From: Serratia sp. Ag1
GTDB taxonomy: Bacteria > Pseudomonadota > Gammaproteobacteria > Enterobacterales > Enterobacteriaceae
Length of the DNA: 64,000 nucleotides
Assembly: GCF_000743355.1 (NCBI RefSeq)
Contig: NZ_JQEI01000025.1
Span: 186,001-250,000, forward strand
Reading direction: 5' to 3'
Below are positions 38,472 to 48,736 of this stretch, piece after piece (the first letter of the stretch is position 1; each line of letters starts with the position of its first letter). Below the pieces are notes generated by a model that saw only the letters and a program-made list of their open reading frames with translations, was not told where the DNA came from and did no database searches. The translations under genes and the position numbers were made by a program.

Positions 38472-40751
38472 ATGGACGAACAGCTCAAACAGAGTGCTCT
38501 TGATTTCCATCAGTTTCCTGTCCCAGGGAAGATCCAGGTATCACCCACCAAACCGCTGGCAACGCAGCGCGATCTGGCCTTGGCCTATTCGCCGGGTGTG
38601 GCCGCGCCTTGTCTGGAAATTGCAGCCGATCCGTTAGCTGCCTATAAATACACCGCGCGCGGTAATCTGGTGGCGGTGATCTCCAATGGCACTGCGGTAC
38701 TCGGCTTGGGGAACATTGGTGCGCTGGCGGGTAAACCGGTGATGGAGGGCAAAGGTGTTCTGTTTAAGAAGTTTTCCGGTATTGACGTGTTCGATATCGA
38801 AGTTGATGAGCATGATCCTGACAAACTGATCGACATCATTGCCGCGCTGGAGCCCACTTTTGGCGGCATCAACCTGGAAGACATCAAGGCACCAGAATGT
38901 TTTTACATTGAGAAAAAATTGCGCGAGCGCATGAAGATCCCGGTATTCCACGACGATCAGCATGGCACCGCGATCATCACCACTGCCGCAGCGCTGAATG
39001 GCCTGAGAGTGGTGAAAAAGAACATCTCCGACGTGCGGCTGGTGGTTTCCGGTGCGGGTGCGGCTTCGATTGCCTGTCTGAACCTGCTGGTGGCGCTGGG
39101 GTTGCGCAAGCAGAACATTACCGTGTGTGACTCCAAAGGCGTGATCTACAAAGGTCGCGATGCCCACATGGAGGAGACCAAAGCGGCTTATGCAATTGAG
39201 GACAACGGCCAGCGCACGCTGGGTGATGCGATACCGAATGCTGATATGTTCCTTGGTTGCTCCGGCCCTGGCGTATTGACGCCGGAGATGGTGAAAACCA
39301 TGGCCAGAGATCCTTTGATCATGGCGCTGGCTAACCCGGAACCGGAAATCCTGCCGCCGCTGGCCAAAGCGGTGCGCCCTGATGCGATTATCTGTACCGG
39401 GCGTTCTGACTATCCGAACCAGGTCAATAACGTGCTGTGCTTCCCGTTCATCTTCCGTGGTGCGCTGGATGTAGGCGCGACCACTATCAACGAAGAGATG
39501 AAGCTGGCCTGCGTGCATGCGATTGCCGATTTGGCGCTGGCAGAGCAGAGCGACGTAGTGGCTTCGGCCTATGGTGGTCAGGAACTCTCTTTTGGCCCGG
39601 AATACATCATTCCAAAACCGTTCGATCCGCGCCTGATTGTGAAAATTGCTCCGGCAGTAGCCAAGGCGGCGATGGAGTCCGGTGTGGCGACGCGGCCAAT
39701 CGAAGATTTTGATGCCTACGTCGAGAAACTGACCGAATTCGTCTACAAAACCAATCTGTTTATGAAGCCGATCTTCTCCCAGGCGAAGAAAGAAGTGAAA
39801 CGCGTGGTGTTGGCAGAAGGGGAAGAGGAGCGCGTACTGCATGCCACGCAGGAGCTGGTATCGCAGGGGCTGGCGTATCCGATCCTGGTTGGCCGCCCGA
39901 GCGTGATTGAAAAGCGTCTGAAGAATCTTGGCCTGCAACTGACACCGGGCAAGGATTTCGAAGTGGTGAACAACGAATCCGATCCACGCTTCAAAGAATA
40001 CTGGGGTGAGTATTACCAGATCATGAAGCGTCGTGGTGTTTCGCAAGAGCAGGCGCGCCGTGCGGTGATCGGTAACCCGACGCTGATTGCGGCCATCATG
40101 CTGCACCGTGGTGAAGCCGATGCCATGATTTGCGGCACTATCGGTAGCTACCATGAGCATTACGAGGTGGTCGAGAAGGTGTTTGGCTTCCGCGAAGGGG
40201 CGCATGTGGCCGGGGCAATGAATGCTCTGCTGCTGCCGAGCGGCAACACCTTTATCGCCGATACCTACGTTAATGACGATCCGACGCCGGAACAACTGGC
40301 AGAAATCGCCGTGATGGCCGCGCAAACTGTGCGTCGCTTCGGCATTGAACCCAAAGTGGCTCTGCTTTCCCATTCCAGCTTTGGTTCTTCCAATAGCCCA
40401 ACGGCCCTGAAAATGCGTAAAACGTTGGCGTTGGTGAACCAGATGGCTCCAGAACTGGAGATTGATGGCGAAATGCACGGGGATGCGGCGCTGGTGGAAA
40501 GCATCCGTCACGATCTGATGCCGGATAGCCCACTGAAAGGGTCTGCTAACGTGCTGATTATGCCGAACATGGAAGCGGCGCGTATCAGCTACAACCTGCT
40601 GCGCGTGTCCTCTTCCGAAGGGGTAACCGTGGGGCCGGTGTTGATGGGCGTGGCTAAACCGGTGCATATCCTGACGCCGATTGCCTCGGTGCGCCGTATC
40701 GTCAACATGGTGGCGCTGGCGGTGGTGGAAGCACAGACCGAGCCGTTATAA
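38472..40751 (+). CDS. maeB: MaeB NADP-dependent malic enzyme
   Basis: A 759-residue protein, the same length as E. coli MaeB. It converts malate to pyruvate and carbon dioxide with NADP. The N-terminal malic domain has [13 protein letters not shown], the catalytic region around [12 protein letters not shown], and the dinucleotide-binding [11 protein letters not shown]. The C-terminal half (from about residue 430) is a phosphotransacetylase-like regulatory domain ([28 protein letters not shown]) without its own known activity. The start at 38472 aligns with E. coli [22 protein letters not shown] lies upstream. Confidence 0.96.
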   Translation: MDEQLKQSALDFHQFPVPGKIQVSPTKPLATQRDLALAYSPGVAAPCLEIAADPLAAYKYTARGNLVAVISNGTAVLGLGNIGALAGKPVMEGKGVLFKKFSGIDVFDIEVDEHDPDKLIDIIAALEPTFGGINLEDIKAPECFYIEKKLRERMKIPVFHDDQHGTAIITTAAALNGLRVVKKNISDVRLVVSGAGAASIACLNLLVALGLRKQNITVCDSKGVIYKGRDAHMEETKAAYAIEDNGQRTLGDAIPNADMFLGCSGPGVLTPEMVKTMARDPLIMALANPEPEILPPLAKAVRPDAIICTGRSDYPNQVNNVLCFPFIFRGALDVGATTINEEMKLACVHAIADLALAEQSDVVASAYGGQELSFGPEYIIPKPFDPRLIVKIAPAVAKAAMESGVATRPIEDFDAYVEKLTEFVYKTNLFMKPIFSQAKKEVKRVVLAEGEEERVLHATQELVSQGLAYPILVGRPSVIEKRLKNLGLQLTPGKDFEVVNNESDPRFKEYWGEYYQIMKRRGVSQEQARRAVIGNPTLIAAIMLHRGEADAMICGTIGSYHEHYEVVEKVFGFREGAHVAGAMNALLLPSGNTFIADTYVNDDPTPEQLAEIAVMAAQTVRRFGIEPKVALLSHSSFGSSNSPTALKMRKTLALVNQMAPELEIDGEMHGDAALVESIRHDLMPDSPLKGSANVLIMPNMEAARISYNLLRVSSSEGVTVGPVLMGVAKPVHILTPIASVRRIVNMVALAVVEAQTEPL

Positions 40752-40762
40752 GGCGAAAATGA

Positions 40763-40794
40763 GCGCCCCTGTTGCTACGGCAGCAGGGGCGTTA
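40763..40794 (+). terminator. Hairpin after maeB
   Basis: CGCCCCTGTTGC and GCAGCAGGGGCG pair around TACG, giving a very stable stem 12 bases after the maeB stop. The following TTAAT is a weak U tract, so it is a probable terminator. Confidence 0.6.
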
Positions 40795-40809
40795 ATGAGA
40801 TGGTCACCC

Positions 40810-40969
40810 CCACCCTGTGAGCGGTACGCTGGCAGGGTGTTTTATTTCAGAGGGAACCATCATGCAAAACGTGACGCTTATTGGTATCGAGCTCGGTAAA
40901 CATTCTTTCCACGTTCACTGCCAGGACGAAAAAGGTAATGCCTTGTTGCGTAAACAAAAAATAGCGTAG
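40810..40969 (+). pseudogene. IS110-family transposase fragment
   Basis: An ATG at 40862 opens 35 codons, translated as MQNVTLIGIELGKHSFHVHC and continuing to a stop at 40967. This is the N terminus of an IS110-family DEDD transposase, normally over 300 residues. The first catalytic Asp of the usual GIDLGK motif is Glu here. The upstream inverted repeat CACCCTG/CAGGGTG (40810-40838) with an inner AGCG/CGCT pair may be part of the element's end. The rest of the element is missing, so it is dead. Confidence 0.75.
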
Positions 40970-40983
40970 CGGTTAATTAAAAG

Positions 40984-41438
40984 TTACTGCGCCCGTTTTG
41001 CCTGCTGCAGCCATTTGTCCAGTTCGTTGGCGAACTGTTGGCGATCGCGCTGGTTCAAGGTATTTGGCCCACCAGTCTGGATGCCACTGGAGCGCAGAGT
41101 ATCCATAAAGTCACGTATATTCAGGCGTTCGCGAATGGTATCTGGCGTGTAACGTTCACCGCGCGGGTTCAGTGCGATGGCTCCTTTTTCGATCACCTCG
41201 GCAGCCAGCGGGATATCGGCGGTGATCACCAGATCGTTCGGTTCGCAACGGCGCACGATCTCGTTATCTGCCACGTCAAATCCTGCAGCCACCTGCAAGG
41301 TGCGGATGAATTTAGACGGCGGTGTGCGCAAAGGCTGGTTAGCCACCAGCGTCACTGGCATAGCGGCACGGTCTGCAGCGCGGAACAAGACTTCTTTAAT
41401 CACGTTCGGACAGGCATCCGCATCGACCCAAATCTGCA

Positions 41439-41439
<1 letters not shown>
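40984..41439 (-). CDS. yaiI: YaiI/YqxD family protein (DUF188)
   Basis: A 151-residue protein nearly the same length as E. coli YaiI. It has a NYN/PIN-like pattern of conserved acidic residues: [15 protein letters not shown] at the N terminus and [15 protein letters not shown] in the middle, consistent with a metal-dependent nuclease fold, but the biochemical function is not established. Its start overlaps the hemF stop (TAATG), so it is translationally coupled to hemF. In E. coli yaiI lies elsewhere. Confidence 0.88.
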
Positions 41440-42368
<929 letters not shown>

Positions 42369-42435
42369 TCACAACGGGTTGCTGAACAGGGCGCTAAGTA
42401 TACCCTAAATAAGGTGGGTTGCAGGCAGACGCTAT

Positions 42436-42503
42436 TTATACCCGTCATACTTCAAGTTGCTTGGGTGTCGTCTGGCTGCAATGCGACTGACTTTGAGTAT
42501 AAT
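42436..42503. repeat. Internally deleted ERIC remnant
   Basis: A perfect ERIC left end (TATACCCGTCATACTTCAAG followed by TTGCTTGGGTG) is joined to a degenerate right end (CTGCAATGCGACTG...GAGTATAA). The conserved central core is missing. The right end creates a perfect TATAAT at 42498-42503. Confidence 0.75.
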
Positions 42504-42518
42504 CAGAGTAATCATTTT

Positions 42519-42524
42519 TATAAT
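42519..42524 (+). promoter_or_regulatory. Candidate -10 box of ypeA
   Basis: A perfect TATAAT lies 12 bases before the ypeA ATG. If used, the message would start only about six bases before the start codon. A second TATAAT at 42498-42503, in the ERIC remnant, would give a more usual leader. No convincing -35 box was seen for either. Confidence 0.4.
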
Positions 42525-42536
42525 GGCGCCTGTCTA

Positions 42537-42962
42537 ATGGAAATTCGCGTATTTCGGCAAGACGACTTTGAAGAAGTCATCACCCTGTGGGAACGTTGTG
42601 ATCTACTGCGGCCATGGAACGATCCTGAAATGGATATCGAACGCAAACTGAATCACGATCCCGAACTGTTCCTGGTGGCAGAAGTGGGTGGCGAAGTGGT
42701 GGGTTCAGTGATGGGGGGCTACGATGGCCACCGTGGTTCGGCCTATTATCTGGGGGTTCACCCCGATTATCGTGGCCGTGGCATAGCCAATGCGCTGATT
42801 AATCGGTTGGAGAAAAAGCTGATTGCGCGCGGTTGCCCAAAAATTCAACTGATGGTGCGTGAAGATAACGATACCGTGATCGAGATGTATGAAAAACTTG
42901 GTTACGAGATCCAGGGTATTACCAGCCTGGGCAAACGGCTGATTGAAGATCAGGAGTATTAA
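42537..42962 (+). CDS. ypeA: YpeA GNAT acetyltransferase
   Basis: A 141-residue GCN5-related N-acetyltransferase. The acetyl-CoA motif is [19 protein letters not shown], and the C-terminal part has [10 protein letters not shown]. It is the same length as E. coli YpeA, whose substrate is unknown. ATG at 42537 is chosen by alignment; no clear ribosome site precedes it. It is divergent from hemF and ends at a strong hairpin. Confidence 0.9.
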   Translation: MEIRVFRQDDFEEVITLWERCDLLRPWNDPEMDIERKLNHDPELFLVAEVGGEVVGSVMGGYDGHRGSAYYLGVHPDYRGRGIANALINRLEKKLIARGCPKIQLMVREDNDTVIEMYEKLGYEIQGITSLGKRLIEDQEY

Positions 42963-42966
42963 CAGT

Positions 42967-42992
42967 CAGGGCGGTAAATCTTTACCGCCCTG
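42967..42992. terminator. Convergent terminator between ypeA and the ygiW-like gene
   Basis: A perfect 12-base-pair stem, CAGGGCGGTAAA and its complement, with a 2-base loop lies between the convergent stops and can act in both directions. Confidence 0.75.
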
Positions 42993-43000
42993 ATGTTCGG

Positions 43001-43399
43001 TTATGGCAGTTTTTTGATGTTTTTCACATCTACTTCTACGCTGCTCCACTCTTTATCCACTTTCCCTTCCAACTGCACTTTGTCTTGTGGGGTGATGGTC
43101 TGGCCATTCCAGCGTTTTTTATCAATCTCGACCGTCAGGGTGCCAGTGGCATCGCGGAAGGTATAGTTATCGTGGCCAACATGCTGTTCAATGTTGCCCT
43201 GCAACATTACCCAGGTGTCGTCACTCATCGATTTTACTTTATCCACGGTGGTCAGCGTTGCGCTTGGGCCGGAGAACCCCCCTTGCTGGCTGTTTTGTGT
43301 CTGGGTTTTTGGGGCATTAGGATCGAGAAATCCCCCTTGTTGTGCCAGAACCGGTGCGCTACACAGGGCGATTAAGAGTGCTAAAGTCATTTTTTTCAT
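43001..43399 (-). CDS. YgiW/YdeI-type periplasmic BOF-domain protein
   Basis: A 132-residue periplasmic protein. A Sec signal peptide (MKKMTLALLIALCSAPVLA) precedes a glutamine- and glycine-rich linker with QGGF repeats, then an OB-fold BOF domain (TVDKVKSMSDDTWVMLQGNI, TLTVEIDKKRWNGQTI, VDKEWSSVEVDVKNIKKL). It aligns closely with E. coli YgiW, a stress-tolerance protein encoded beside qseBC. No two-component genes lie nearby here, but a PmrA/QseB-type box stands upstream at 43482-43498. Confidence 0.88.
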   Translation of the reverse strand: MKKMTLALLIALCSAPVLAQQGGFLDPNAPKTQTQNSQQGGFSGPSATLTTVDKVKSMSDDTWVMLQGNIEQHVGHDNYTFRDATGTLTVEIDKKRWNGQTITPQDKVQLEGKVDKEWSSVEVDVKNIKKLP

Positions 43400-43465
43400 C
43401 GGTGCTTTCCTTATCTTGCATGTTAATCAAAGCCTTGTTCATCAGGCTGTCGTTTGATAGTCAGA

Positions 43466-43498
43466 ATTAAAACACAAGGATCTTAAGAGCTTCTTAAG
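43466..43498 (-). promoter_or_regulatory. PmrA/QseB-type box and promoter of the ygiW-like gene
   Basis: The direct repeat CTTAAG-N5-CTTAAG at 43482-43498 fits the PmrA (BasR) and related QseB consensus exactly. On the minus strand it ends 10 bases before an extended -10, TGTTTTAAT (43474-43466), the spacing expected for activation by an OmpR-family regulator. The promoter points to the ygiW-like gene, about 67 bases downstream. Confidence 0.6.
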
Positions 43499-43575
43499 CC
43501 GGAGATTGAAAATGACCAGCGCTGTCGCCATCTGTATATACCCGTCATCATTATGATCGCAGCAAGGAATAACGT

Positions 43576-44040
43576 TTGAAGGATTCAGCCCACCGGTTTT
43601 CGCCGGACGATTACGATCAGCATGGCATATTGCGCCTTCCCCTCTGGTTCTGGGGCGTATTGATACTGCAGGCCCGCACCTGGATATTGTTTGTGATGGC
43701 AGGAGCTTCGCGCGATCAGGGGGCTGGGCTGCTACAACTGTTTTACCCCGATACAGAACGTTTTTGGTACGGTATGGTGCTGGGCTTGCCTGCGGCACTG
43801 GCGTTCCTGATTTGTGGCCGTCGCCAGCACTGGCCGCGCCTGTGGCGTTGCTGGCGCTGGGTGCTGGTGTTGTCTCTGGTAGCGGCTTTGCTGGGGGCGC
43901 TCTATAACCTGTGGTTGCAAGGTGGCAATGAACCGCTGCTGGATGGGGTGTTGGTACTGTTGGATACGCTGGCATTGGGCTACCTGCTGTTGAATCAACG
44001 CCTGAAAGCCTGCTTTATGCCCGCAGAAGAGCAGGACTAA
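43576..44040 (+). CDS. yfeZ: YfeZ inner-membrane protein (DUF2919)
   Basis: A 154-residue membrane protein with about four helices. It matches E. coli YfeZ (LPLWFWGVLILQARTWILFVMAGASRDQG is split here into recognisable LRLPLWFWG and QARTWILFVMAGAS). The function is unknown. The start is TTG at 43576 with AAGGA 8 bases upstream. It lies in the conserved yfeX-yfeY-yfeZ-ypeA neighbourhood, but here the ygiW-like gene separates it from ypeA. Confidence 0.87.
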   Translation: MKDSAHRFSPDDYDQHGILRLPLWFWGVLILQARTWILFVMAGASRDQGAGLLQLFYPDTERFWYGMVLGLPAALAFLICGRRQHWPRLWRCWRWVLVLSLVAALLGALYNLWLQGGNEPLLDGVLVLLDTLALGYLLLNQRLKACFMPAEEQD

Positions 44041-44159
44041 TTGCTGTTTTTGCGGCACTTTTCCCAATTTACGCACTCCAAGCTCGCAACCAATGGCGTC
44101 ACCCGGGCAGTTATGAGAGGCTGCAATCGCCAATCTGTTTGATGTTAAGGAGCTATAAA

Positions 44160-44744
44160 ATGAATATTCGCCCACTGCTGTTAGGGCTACCGCTGTTACT
44201 GACGGGCTGCTCGACTCTGAGCAACTTCTCCTGGTCCAGCCTGTCGCCGTTCAACTGGTTTGGTGGCAGCGTGGAAGTCAGCGGCAAAGGCGTCGGCGGT
44301 ATTAATGCCACTACCTCAATGACAGAGAGCGCGCTTGGCGAAGGTCTGAACAACAACTATCGCATGCGCGGTGGTATGGCGACCAACAACGGCCAGATCG
44401 TGGCGTATTATCAGGCATTGGACGGCGACAATGTGAAGCTGGTGATCACTGGTGAGCCGAAAGGTTATGCGCGTCGCGTCGATGTTATGGATCCTAAGAT
44501 TGCCACCGAATGGGGCAGCAAGCTGGGGACACCATTCAGCGATCTGTTCAGTAAAGCCTATGGTTCCTGTAAGCCGGGTGAAGGTGAAGACGCGGGGCTG
44601 GTGGAATGTGTGGCCGAGCAGAGCCGGTACGTGACCTATGTTTTCAGTGGCAAGTGGGCAGGCCCGCAGGACATTATCCCACCAGATGATACGTTGAAAA
44701 GCTGGACGGTAAGTAAAATCATCTGGCACGCCAAAGCGCAATAA
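44160..44744 (+). CDS. yfeY: YfeY lipoprotein (DUF1131)
   Basis: A 194-residue lipoprotein. The signal peptide ends with the lipobox LLTGC (Cys at residue 17), with Ser after it, which favours outer-membrane sorting. The rest (VEVSGKGVGGINATTSM, SKAYGSCKPGEGEDAG) matches E. coli YfeY. The function is unknown, although its E. coli homologue is known as an envelope-stress gene. The start at 44160 has AAGGAG 8 bases upstream. Confidence 0.88.
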   Translation: MNIRPLLLGLPLLLTGCSTLSNFSWSSLSPFNWFGGSVEVSGKGVGGINATTSMTESALGEGLNNNYRMRGGMATNNGQIVAYYQALDGDNVKLVITGEPKGYARRVDVMDPKIATEWGSKLGTPFSDLFSKAYGSCKPGEGEDAGLVECVAEQSRYVTYVFSGKWAGPQDIIPPDDTLKSWTVSKIIWHAKAQ

Positions 44745-44754
44745 TTCTTCTGTG

Positions 44755-44785
44755 GGTGCTCTTATTGGCAGCACCTGCGTTTTTT
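44755..44785 (+). terminator. Terminator after yfeY
   Basis: GGTGCT and AGCACC pair around a 9-base loop, followed after TGCG by a run of six T. Confidence 0.7.
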
Positions 44786-44914
44786 CGTGTTAAACCCCGC
44801 TTTATTCTTTGCGCTCAGCTAAGGTAATTTTATTCGCAGACGCTAAGATAATGTGTGTTTGTAACAGGAAACTCACGCGCCCTGTTACCCGATTCAGGTA
44901 TTGAGGATAACTAC

Positions 44915-45814
44915 ATGACACAGGTTCAGAGCGGGATCCTGCTGGAGCATTGCCGTTTTGGCATTTTTATCGAAGCCATGGTTCAGGGGGAATTCGCTGA
45001 TTTGCGTCTGGGTTGCAAGCAATTCTGCCAGGCGCTTAACGAACTGCAGCAGCAGTTCCCGGATGCCCATCTGGGTGCCGTGATTGCTTTTGGCGCAGAT
45101 GTTTGGCACGACCTATCCAACGGCCAGGGTGCTAAAGAACTGAAGCCTTTCACGCCGCTGGGCAAGGGTTTGGCTCCTGCTACCCAGCGCGATTTGTTGA
45201 TCCATATCCAATCGCTGCGCCATGACGTTAATTTCTCTTTGGCGCAGGCGGCACTGGCTGCATTGGGTAATACCATCCGGGTTGAAGAAGAAACCCACGG
45301 TTTCCGTTGGGTGGAAGATCGCGATCTGAGCGGTTTTATCGACGGCACTGAAAACCCGCAGGGTGAACAGCGCCCGGTGGTAGCGGTGATCGGTGAAGGT
45401 GAAGAAGACGCAGGCGGCAGCTATGTGCTGGTGCAGCGCTACGAGCATAACCTGCGCCAATGGCAGCGTTTCACTACCGAGCAGCAGGAACAGATCATTG
45501 GCCGAACCAAGCATGACAGCGAAGAATTGCCGCCAGAGCAACGGCCTGAAACATCACACGTTAGCCGGGTCGATCTGAAAGAAGAGGGCCAAGGGCTGAA
45601 AATCCTGCGTCAGAGCCTGCCTTACGGCACCGCCAGCGGTAAGCATGGCCTGTACTTTATTGCTTACTGCGCACGCTTGCACAATATTGAACAGCAACTG
45701 CTGAGCATGTTCGGTGAGTTGGATGGCAAACACGATGCCTTGCTGCGCTTTAGCCGTGCGGTGACCGGCAGTTACTATTTCGCACCGTCACTGACGCGCC
45801 TGCTGGCGCTTTGA
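44915..45814 (+). CDS. yfeX: YfeX dye-decolorising heme peroxidase
   Basis: A 299-residue DyP-type peroxidase, the same length as E. coli YfeX. It binds heme and has peroxidase activity on porphyrinogens. The family motif GxxDG appears as [10 protein letters not shown], and the region [18 protein letters not shown] and TSHVSRVDL contains the proximal ligand part. The start at 44915 has TTGAGGAT upstream. No export signal is present. It ends at a stable hairpin. Confidence 0.93.
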   Translation: MTQVQSGILLEHCRFGIFIEAMVQGEFADLRLGCKQFCQALNELQQQFPDAHLGAVIAFGADVWHDLSNGQGAKELKPFTPLGKGLAPATQRDLLIHIQSLRHDVNFSLAQAALAALGNTIRVEEETHGFRWVEDRDLSGFIDGTENPQGEQRPVVAVIGEGEEDAGGSYVLVQRYEHNLRQWQRFTTEQQEQIIGRTKHDSEELPPEQRPETSHVSRVDLKEEGQGLKILRQSLPYGTASGKHGLYFIAYCARLHNIEQQLLSMFGELDGKHDALLRFSRAVTGSYYFAPSLTRLLAL

Positions 45815-45824
45815 TATCCTGCCC

Positions 45825-45845
45825 AGGGCCAGCCAGGCTGGCCCT
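45825..45845 (+). terminator. Hairpin after yfeX
   Basis: AGGGCCAG and CTGGCCCT pair around CCAGG eleven bases after the stop. The U tract is weak. Confidence 0.5.
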
Positions 45846-46014
45846 GATTCACTCCGACTCACGGCAACGCCGCTCCTTTCCTGCCTTAGAGCATTTGATG
45901 CTTGAAAATCACTAAACGGTATATAAAAGCGTTACAACTCTGCATCGAGTTATAAATACACTGGTCAGTATCAGGGCATAGTCCCGGCGTTTTGACTGAG
46001 TGATAAGGTGCAGA

Positions 46015-47028
46015 ATGAAATATAAAAATAGTGTGCTGAAAGGGGGGCTGGCTGCGCTGTTATTGGCTAGCGGCAGCCTTTCTGCGGCTGAGTTGCTCAA
46101 TAGTTCTTACGATGTTTCCCGCGAATTGTTTGCTGCGTTGAATCCTGGCTTTGAACAGCAATGGAATCAGCAACACCCCGATGACAAACTGACTATCAAG
46201 CAATCCCACGCCGGTTCTTCCAAACAGGCGCTGGCGATCCTGCAGGGGCTTAAGGCTGACGTGGTGACTTATAACCAAGTGACCGACGTACAGATCCTGC
46301 ACGATCGCGGCAAGCTGATCCCAGCCGACTGGCAGCAGCGCTTGCCGAATAACAGCTCACCGTTCTATTCCACCATGGCGTTCCTGGTACATAAGGGCAA
46401 CCCGAAAGGTATCCAGACCTGGAACGATCTGGTTCGTGACAATGTGCAACTGGTCTTCCCGAACCCGAAAACCTCCGGCAATGGCCGTTATACCTATCTG
46501 GCCGCTTGGGGTGCCGCTAGCCAGGAAGGGGGTAACGATCAGGCTAAAACCCGCGAGTTTATGACTCGTTTGCTGAAAAACGTGGTGGTATTTGATACCG
46601 GTGGCCGTGGTGCGACCACTACCTTTGTTGAGCGTGGCTTGGGGGATGTGCTGATCAGTTTTGAGTCAGAAGTGAACAATATCCGCAAGCAATATGGTGA
46701 AGATAAATATGACGTGATCGTTCCGCCAGTGGATATTTTGGCGGAGTTCCCGGTGGCCTGGGTAGATAAAAATATTGAGAAAAATGGCACCGAGCAGGCA
46801 GCGAAAGAGTATCTGAATTATCTCTACAGCCCGGCAGCCCAAAAACTGATCGCCAGTTTCTATTATCGTGTTCATGACCAGCAAGCGATGGACGCGGCGA
46901 AAGGCCAGTTCCCGCAGACCAAGCTGTTCCGTGTAGAAGAGCAGTTCGGCAATTGGCCACAGGTGATGAGCACGCACTTTGCGACCGGTGGTGAGCTGGA
47001 TCAACTGCTAGCGGCGGGACGTAAGTAA
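46015..47028 (+). CDS. cysP: CysP thiosulfate/sulfate-binding protein
   Basis: A 337-residue periplasmic binding protein with a Sec signal ending near GSLSAAE. It binds thiosulfate and sulfate for the CysTWA importer. Family signatures include [45 protein letters not shown] and [13 protein letters not shown] at 46015 aligns with the E. coli start and has AAGGTG upstream. It opens cysPTWAM, which is normally activated by CysB; I could not delimit a CysB site in the preceding 200 bases. Confidence 0.94.
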   Translation: MKYKNSVLKGGLAALLLASGSLSAAELLNSSYDVSRELFAALNPGFEQQWNQQHPDDKLTIKQSHAGSSKQALAILQGLKADVVTYNQVTDVQILHDRGKLIPADWQQRLPNNSSPFYSTMAFLVHKGNPKGIQTWNDLVRDNVQLVFPNPKTSGNGRYTYLAAWGAASQEGGNDQAKTREFMTRLLKNVVVFDTGGRGATTTFVERGLGDVLISFESEVNNIRKQYGEDKYDVIVPPVDILAEFPVAWVDKNIEKNGTEQAAKEYLNYLYSPAAQKLIASFYYRVHDQQAMDAAKGQFPQTKLFRVEEQFGNWPQVMSTHFATGGELDQLLAAGRK

Positions 47029-47861
47029 TGTTGGCGCTGTCCAGCAAGCGGGTTCTGCCCGGTTTCACCCTCAGTTTGGGGAGCAGCCTGCTTTATACCT
47101 GCCTGATTTTGCTGTTGCCACTCAGCGCGCTGGTGATGCAACTGGCACAGATGAGCCTGGCGCAATATTGGGAAGTGATCACCAATCCGCAGGTAGTCGC
47201 CGCCTATAAAGTGACGCTGCTGGCGGCGGGTGTTGCCAGCGTTTTCAACGCGGCATTCGGCATGCTGATGGCCTGGATCCTCACCCGTTATCAATTTCCT
47301 GGCCGTTCATTGCTGGATGGCCTGATGGATTTGCCCTTCGCACTGCCCACAGCGGTGGCTGGCTTAACCTTGGCCGGGCTGTTTTCTACTACTGGCTGGT
47401 ACGGGCAGTGGCTGGCGCAGTTTGATATCAAAGTGTCGTTCACTTGGATCGGGATCGCGGTGGCAATGGCGTTCACCAGCATCCCGTTTGTGGTGCGTAC
47501 CGTGCAACCGGTGTTGGAAGAGTTGGGGCCGGAATACGAAGAAGCGGCAGAAACGCTGGGAGCAACCCGTTGGCAGAGTTTCCGCCGCGTGGTGTTGCCT
47601 GAAGTAGCCCCGGCATTGCTGGCAGGAACCGCGCTGTCGTTTACCCGCAGCCTGGGCGAGTTTGGCGCAGTGATCTTTATCGCCGGAAATATCGCCTGGA
47701 AAACCGAAGTGACCTCGCTGATGATTTTTGTACGCTTGCAGGAGTTCGACTACCCGGCAGCAAGCGCAATTGCTTCGGTGATTCTGGCGGCCTCTTTGCT
47801 GTTGCTGTTTGCTATTAATACTTTACAGAGCCACTTTGGCCGCCGGATTGGAGGGCACTGA
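47028..47861 (+). CDS. cysU: CysT (CysU) sulfate/thiosulfate permease
   Basis: A 277-residue inner-membrane permease with about six helices, the same length as E. coli CysU and nearly identical in LPLSALVMQLAQ, MDLPFALPTAVAGLTLAG and GPEYEEAAETLGATRWQSF (the EAA loop that contacts CysA). Its start overlaps the cysP stop (TAATG). Confidence 0.95.
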   Translation: MLALSSKRVLPGFTLSLGSSLLYTCLILLLPLSALVMQLAQMSLAQYWEVITNPQVVAAYKVTLLAAGVASVFNAAFGMLMAWILTRYQFPGRSLLDGLMDLPFALPTAVAGLTLAGLFSTTGWYGQWLAQFDIKVSFTWIGIAVAMAFTSIPFVVRTVQPVLEELGPEYEEAAETLGATRWQSFRRVVLPEVAPALLAGTALSFTRSLGEFGAVIFIAGNIAWKTEVTSLMIFVRLQEFDYPAASAIASVILAASLLLLFAINTLQSHFGRRIGGH

Positions 47862-48736
47862 TGGCTGATGTTACCGCTTTGCGTGGCGTAGAGCACCCGC
47901 GTGTGAACTGGGGAAAATGGACGCTGATCGCCATCGGTGTGCTGTTCTCTGTTCTGCTGCTGGTCGTGCCGATGGTGATGATTTTCATTGGGGCATTCTC
48001 TTCGGGTGTGGGGGCCGTGTGGCAAAACCTGTCCAACCCCGACATGTTGCATGCTATCTGGCTGACGGTGTTGGTGGCGCTGATTACCGTGCCGGTGAAT
48101 CTGCTGTTCGGTACTTTGCTGGCTTGGCTGGTGACGCGATTTACTTTCCCTGGCCGCCAACTGCTGTTGACGCTGTTTGATATGCCGTTTGCCGTATCGC
48201 CGGTAGTCGCAGGGCTGCTGTACCTGCTGTTTTACGGTACTAATGGGCCGCTCGGCGGTTGGCTGGAGGCCCACAATATTCAGCTGATGTTCGCTTGGCC
48301 GGGTATGGTGCTGGTCACGGTGTTCGTTACTTGCCCGTTTGTGGTACGTGAACTGGTGCCATTGATGTTGAGCCAGGGCAGCCAGGAAGATGAAGCAGCG
48401 GTGCTGTTGGGGGCTTCTGGCTGGCAGATGTTCCGCCGCGTTACGCTGCCAAATATCCGTTGGGCGTTGCTGTACGGCGTAGTGCTGACCAATGCGCGTG
48501 CCATTGGCGAGTTCGGCGCGGTGTCGGTGGTTTCTGGTTCGATTCGCGGTGAAACCTATACATTGCCGCTGCAAGTTGAATTACTGCATCAGGATTACAA
48601 CACTGCCGGGGCTTTTACCGCCGCCGCGTTGTTAACCCTGATGGCTATAGTGACCTTATTTCTGAAAAGCGGTTTGCAATGGCGTTTAGCGCGCCAGAAC
48701 GCACGTCTTGAGCGGGAGGAAAATCATGAGCATTGA
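47861..48736 (+). CDS. cysW: CysW sulfate/thiosulfate permease
   Basis: A 291-residue inner-membrane permease that pairs with CysT. The EAA loop reads [18 protein letters not shown], and [19 protein letters not shown] is typical of CysW. It starts within one base of the cysT stop (TGATG) and overlaps the cysA start. Confidence 0.95.
   Translation: MADVTALRGVEHPRVNWGKWTLIAIGVLFSVLLLVVPMVMIFIGAFSSGVGAVWQNLSNPDMLHAIWLTVLVALITVPVNLLFGTLLAWLVTRFTFPGRQLLLTLFDMPFAVSPVVAGLLYLLFYGTNGPLGGWLEAHNIQLMFAWPGMVLVTVFVTCPFVVRELVPLMLSQGSQEDEAAVLLGASGWQMFRRVTLPNIRWALLYGVVLTNARAIGEFGAVSVVSGSIRGETYTLPLQVELLHQDYNTAGAFTAAALLTLMAIVTLFLKSGLQWRLARQNARLEREENHEH

Noticed and set aside
38634-40667. A 677-codon open frame on the minus strand opposite maeB
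   Set aside because: It lies entirely inside maeB on the opposite strand; its His- and Arg-rich translation is typical of a GC-rich coding shadow, and maeB is unmistakable.
40862-40969. The 35-codon frame as an independent small protein
   Set aside because: Its sequence is clearly the N terminus of an IS110-family transposase and ends abruptly, so a pseudogene fragment is the better reading.
43535-43550. Short ERIC-like end (TATACCCGTCAT) upstream of yfeZ
   Set aside because: Only about 12-14 bases match and the sequence after it diverges at once; chance or a very decayed remnant cannot be told apart.
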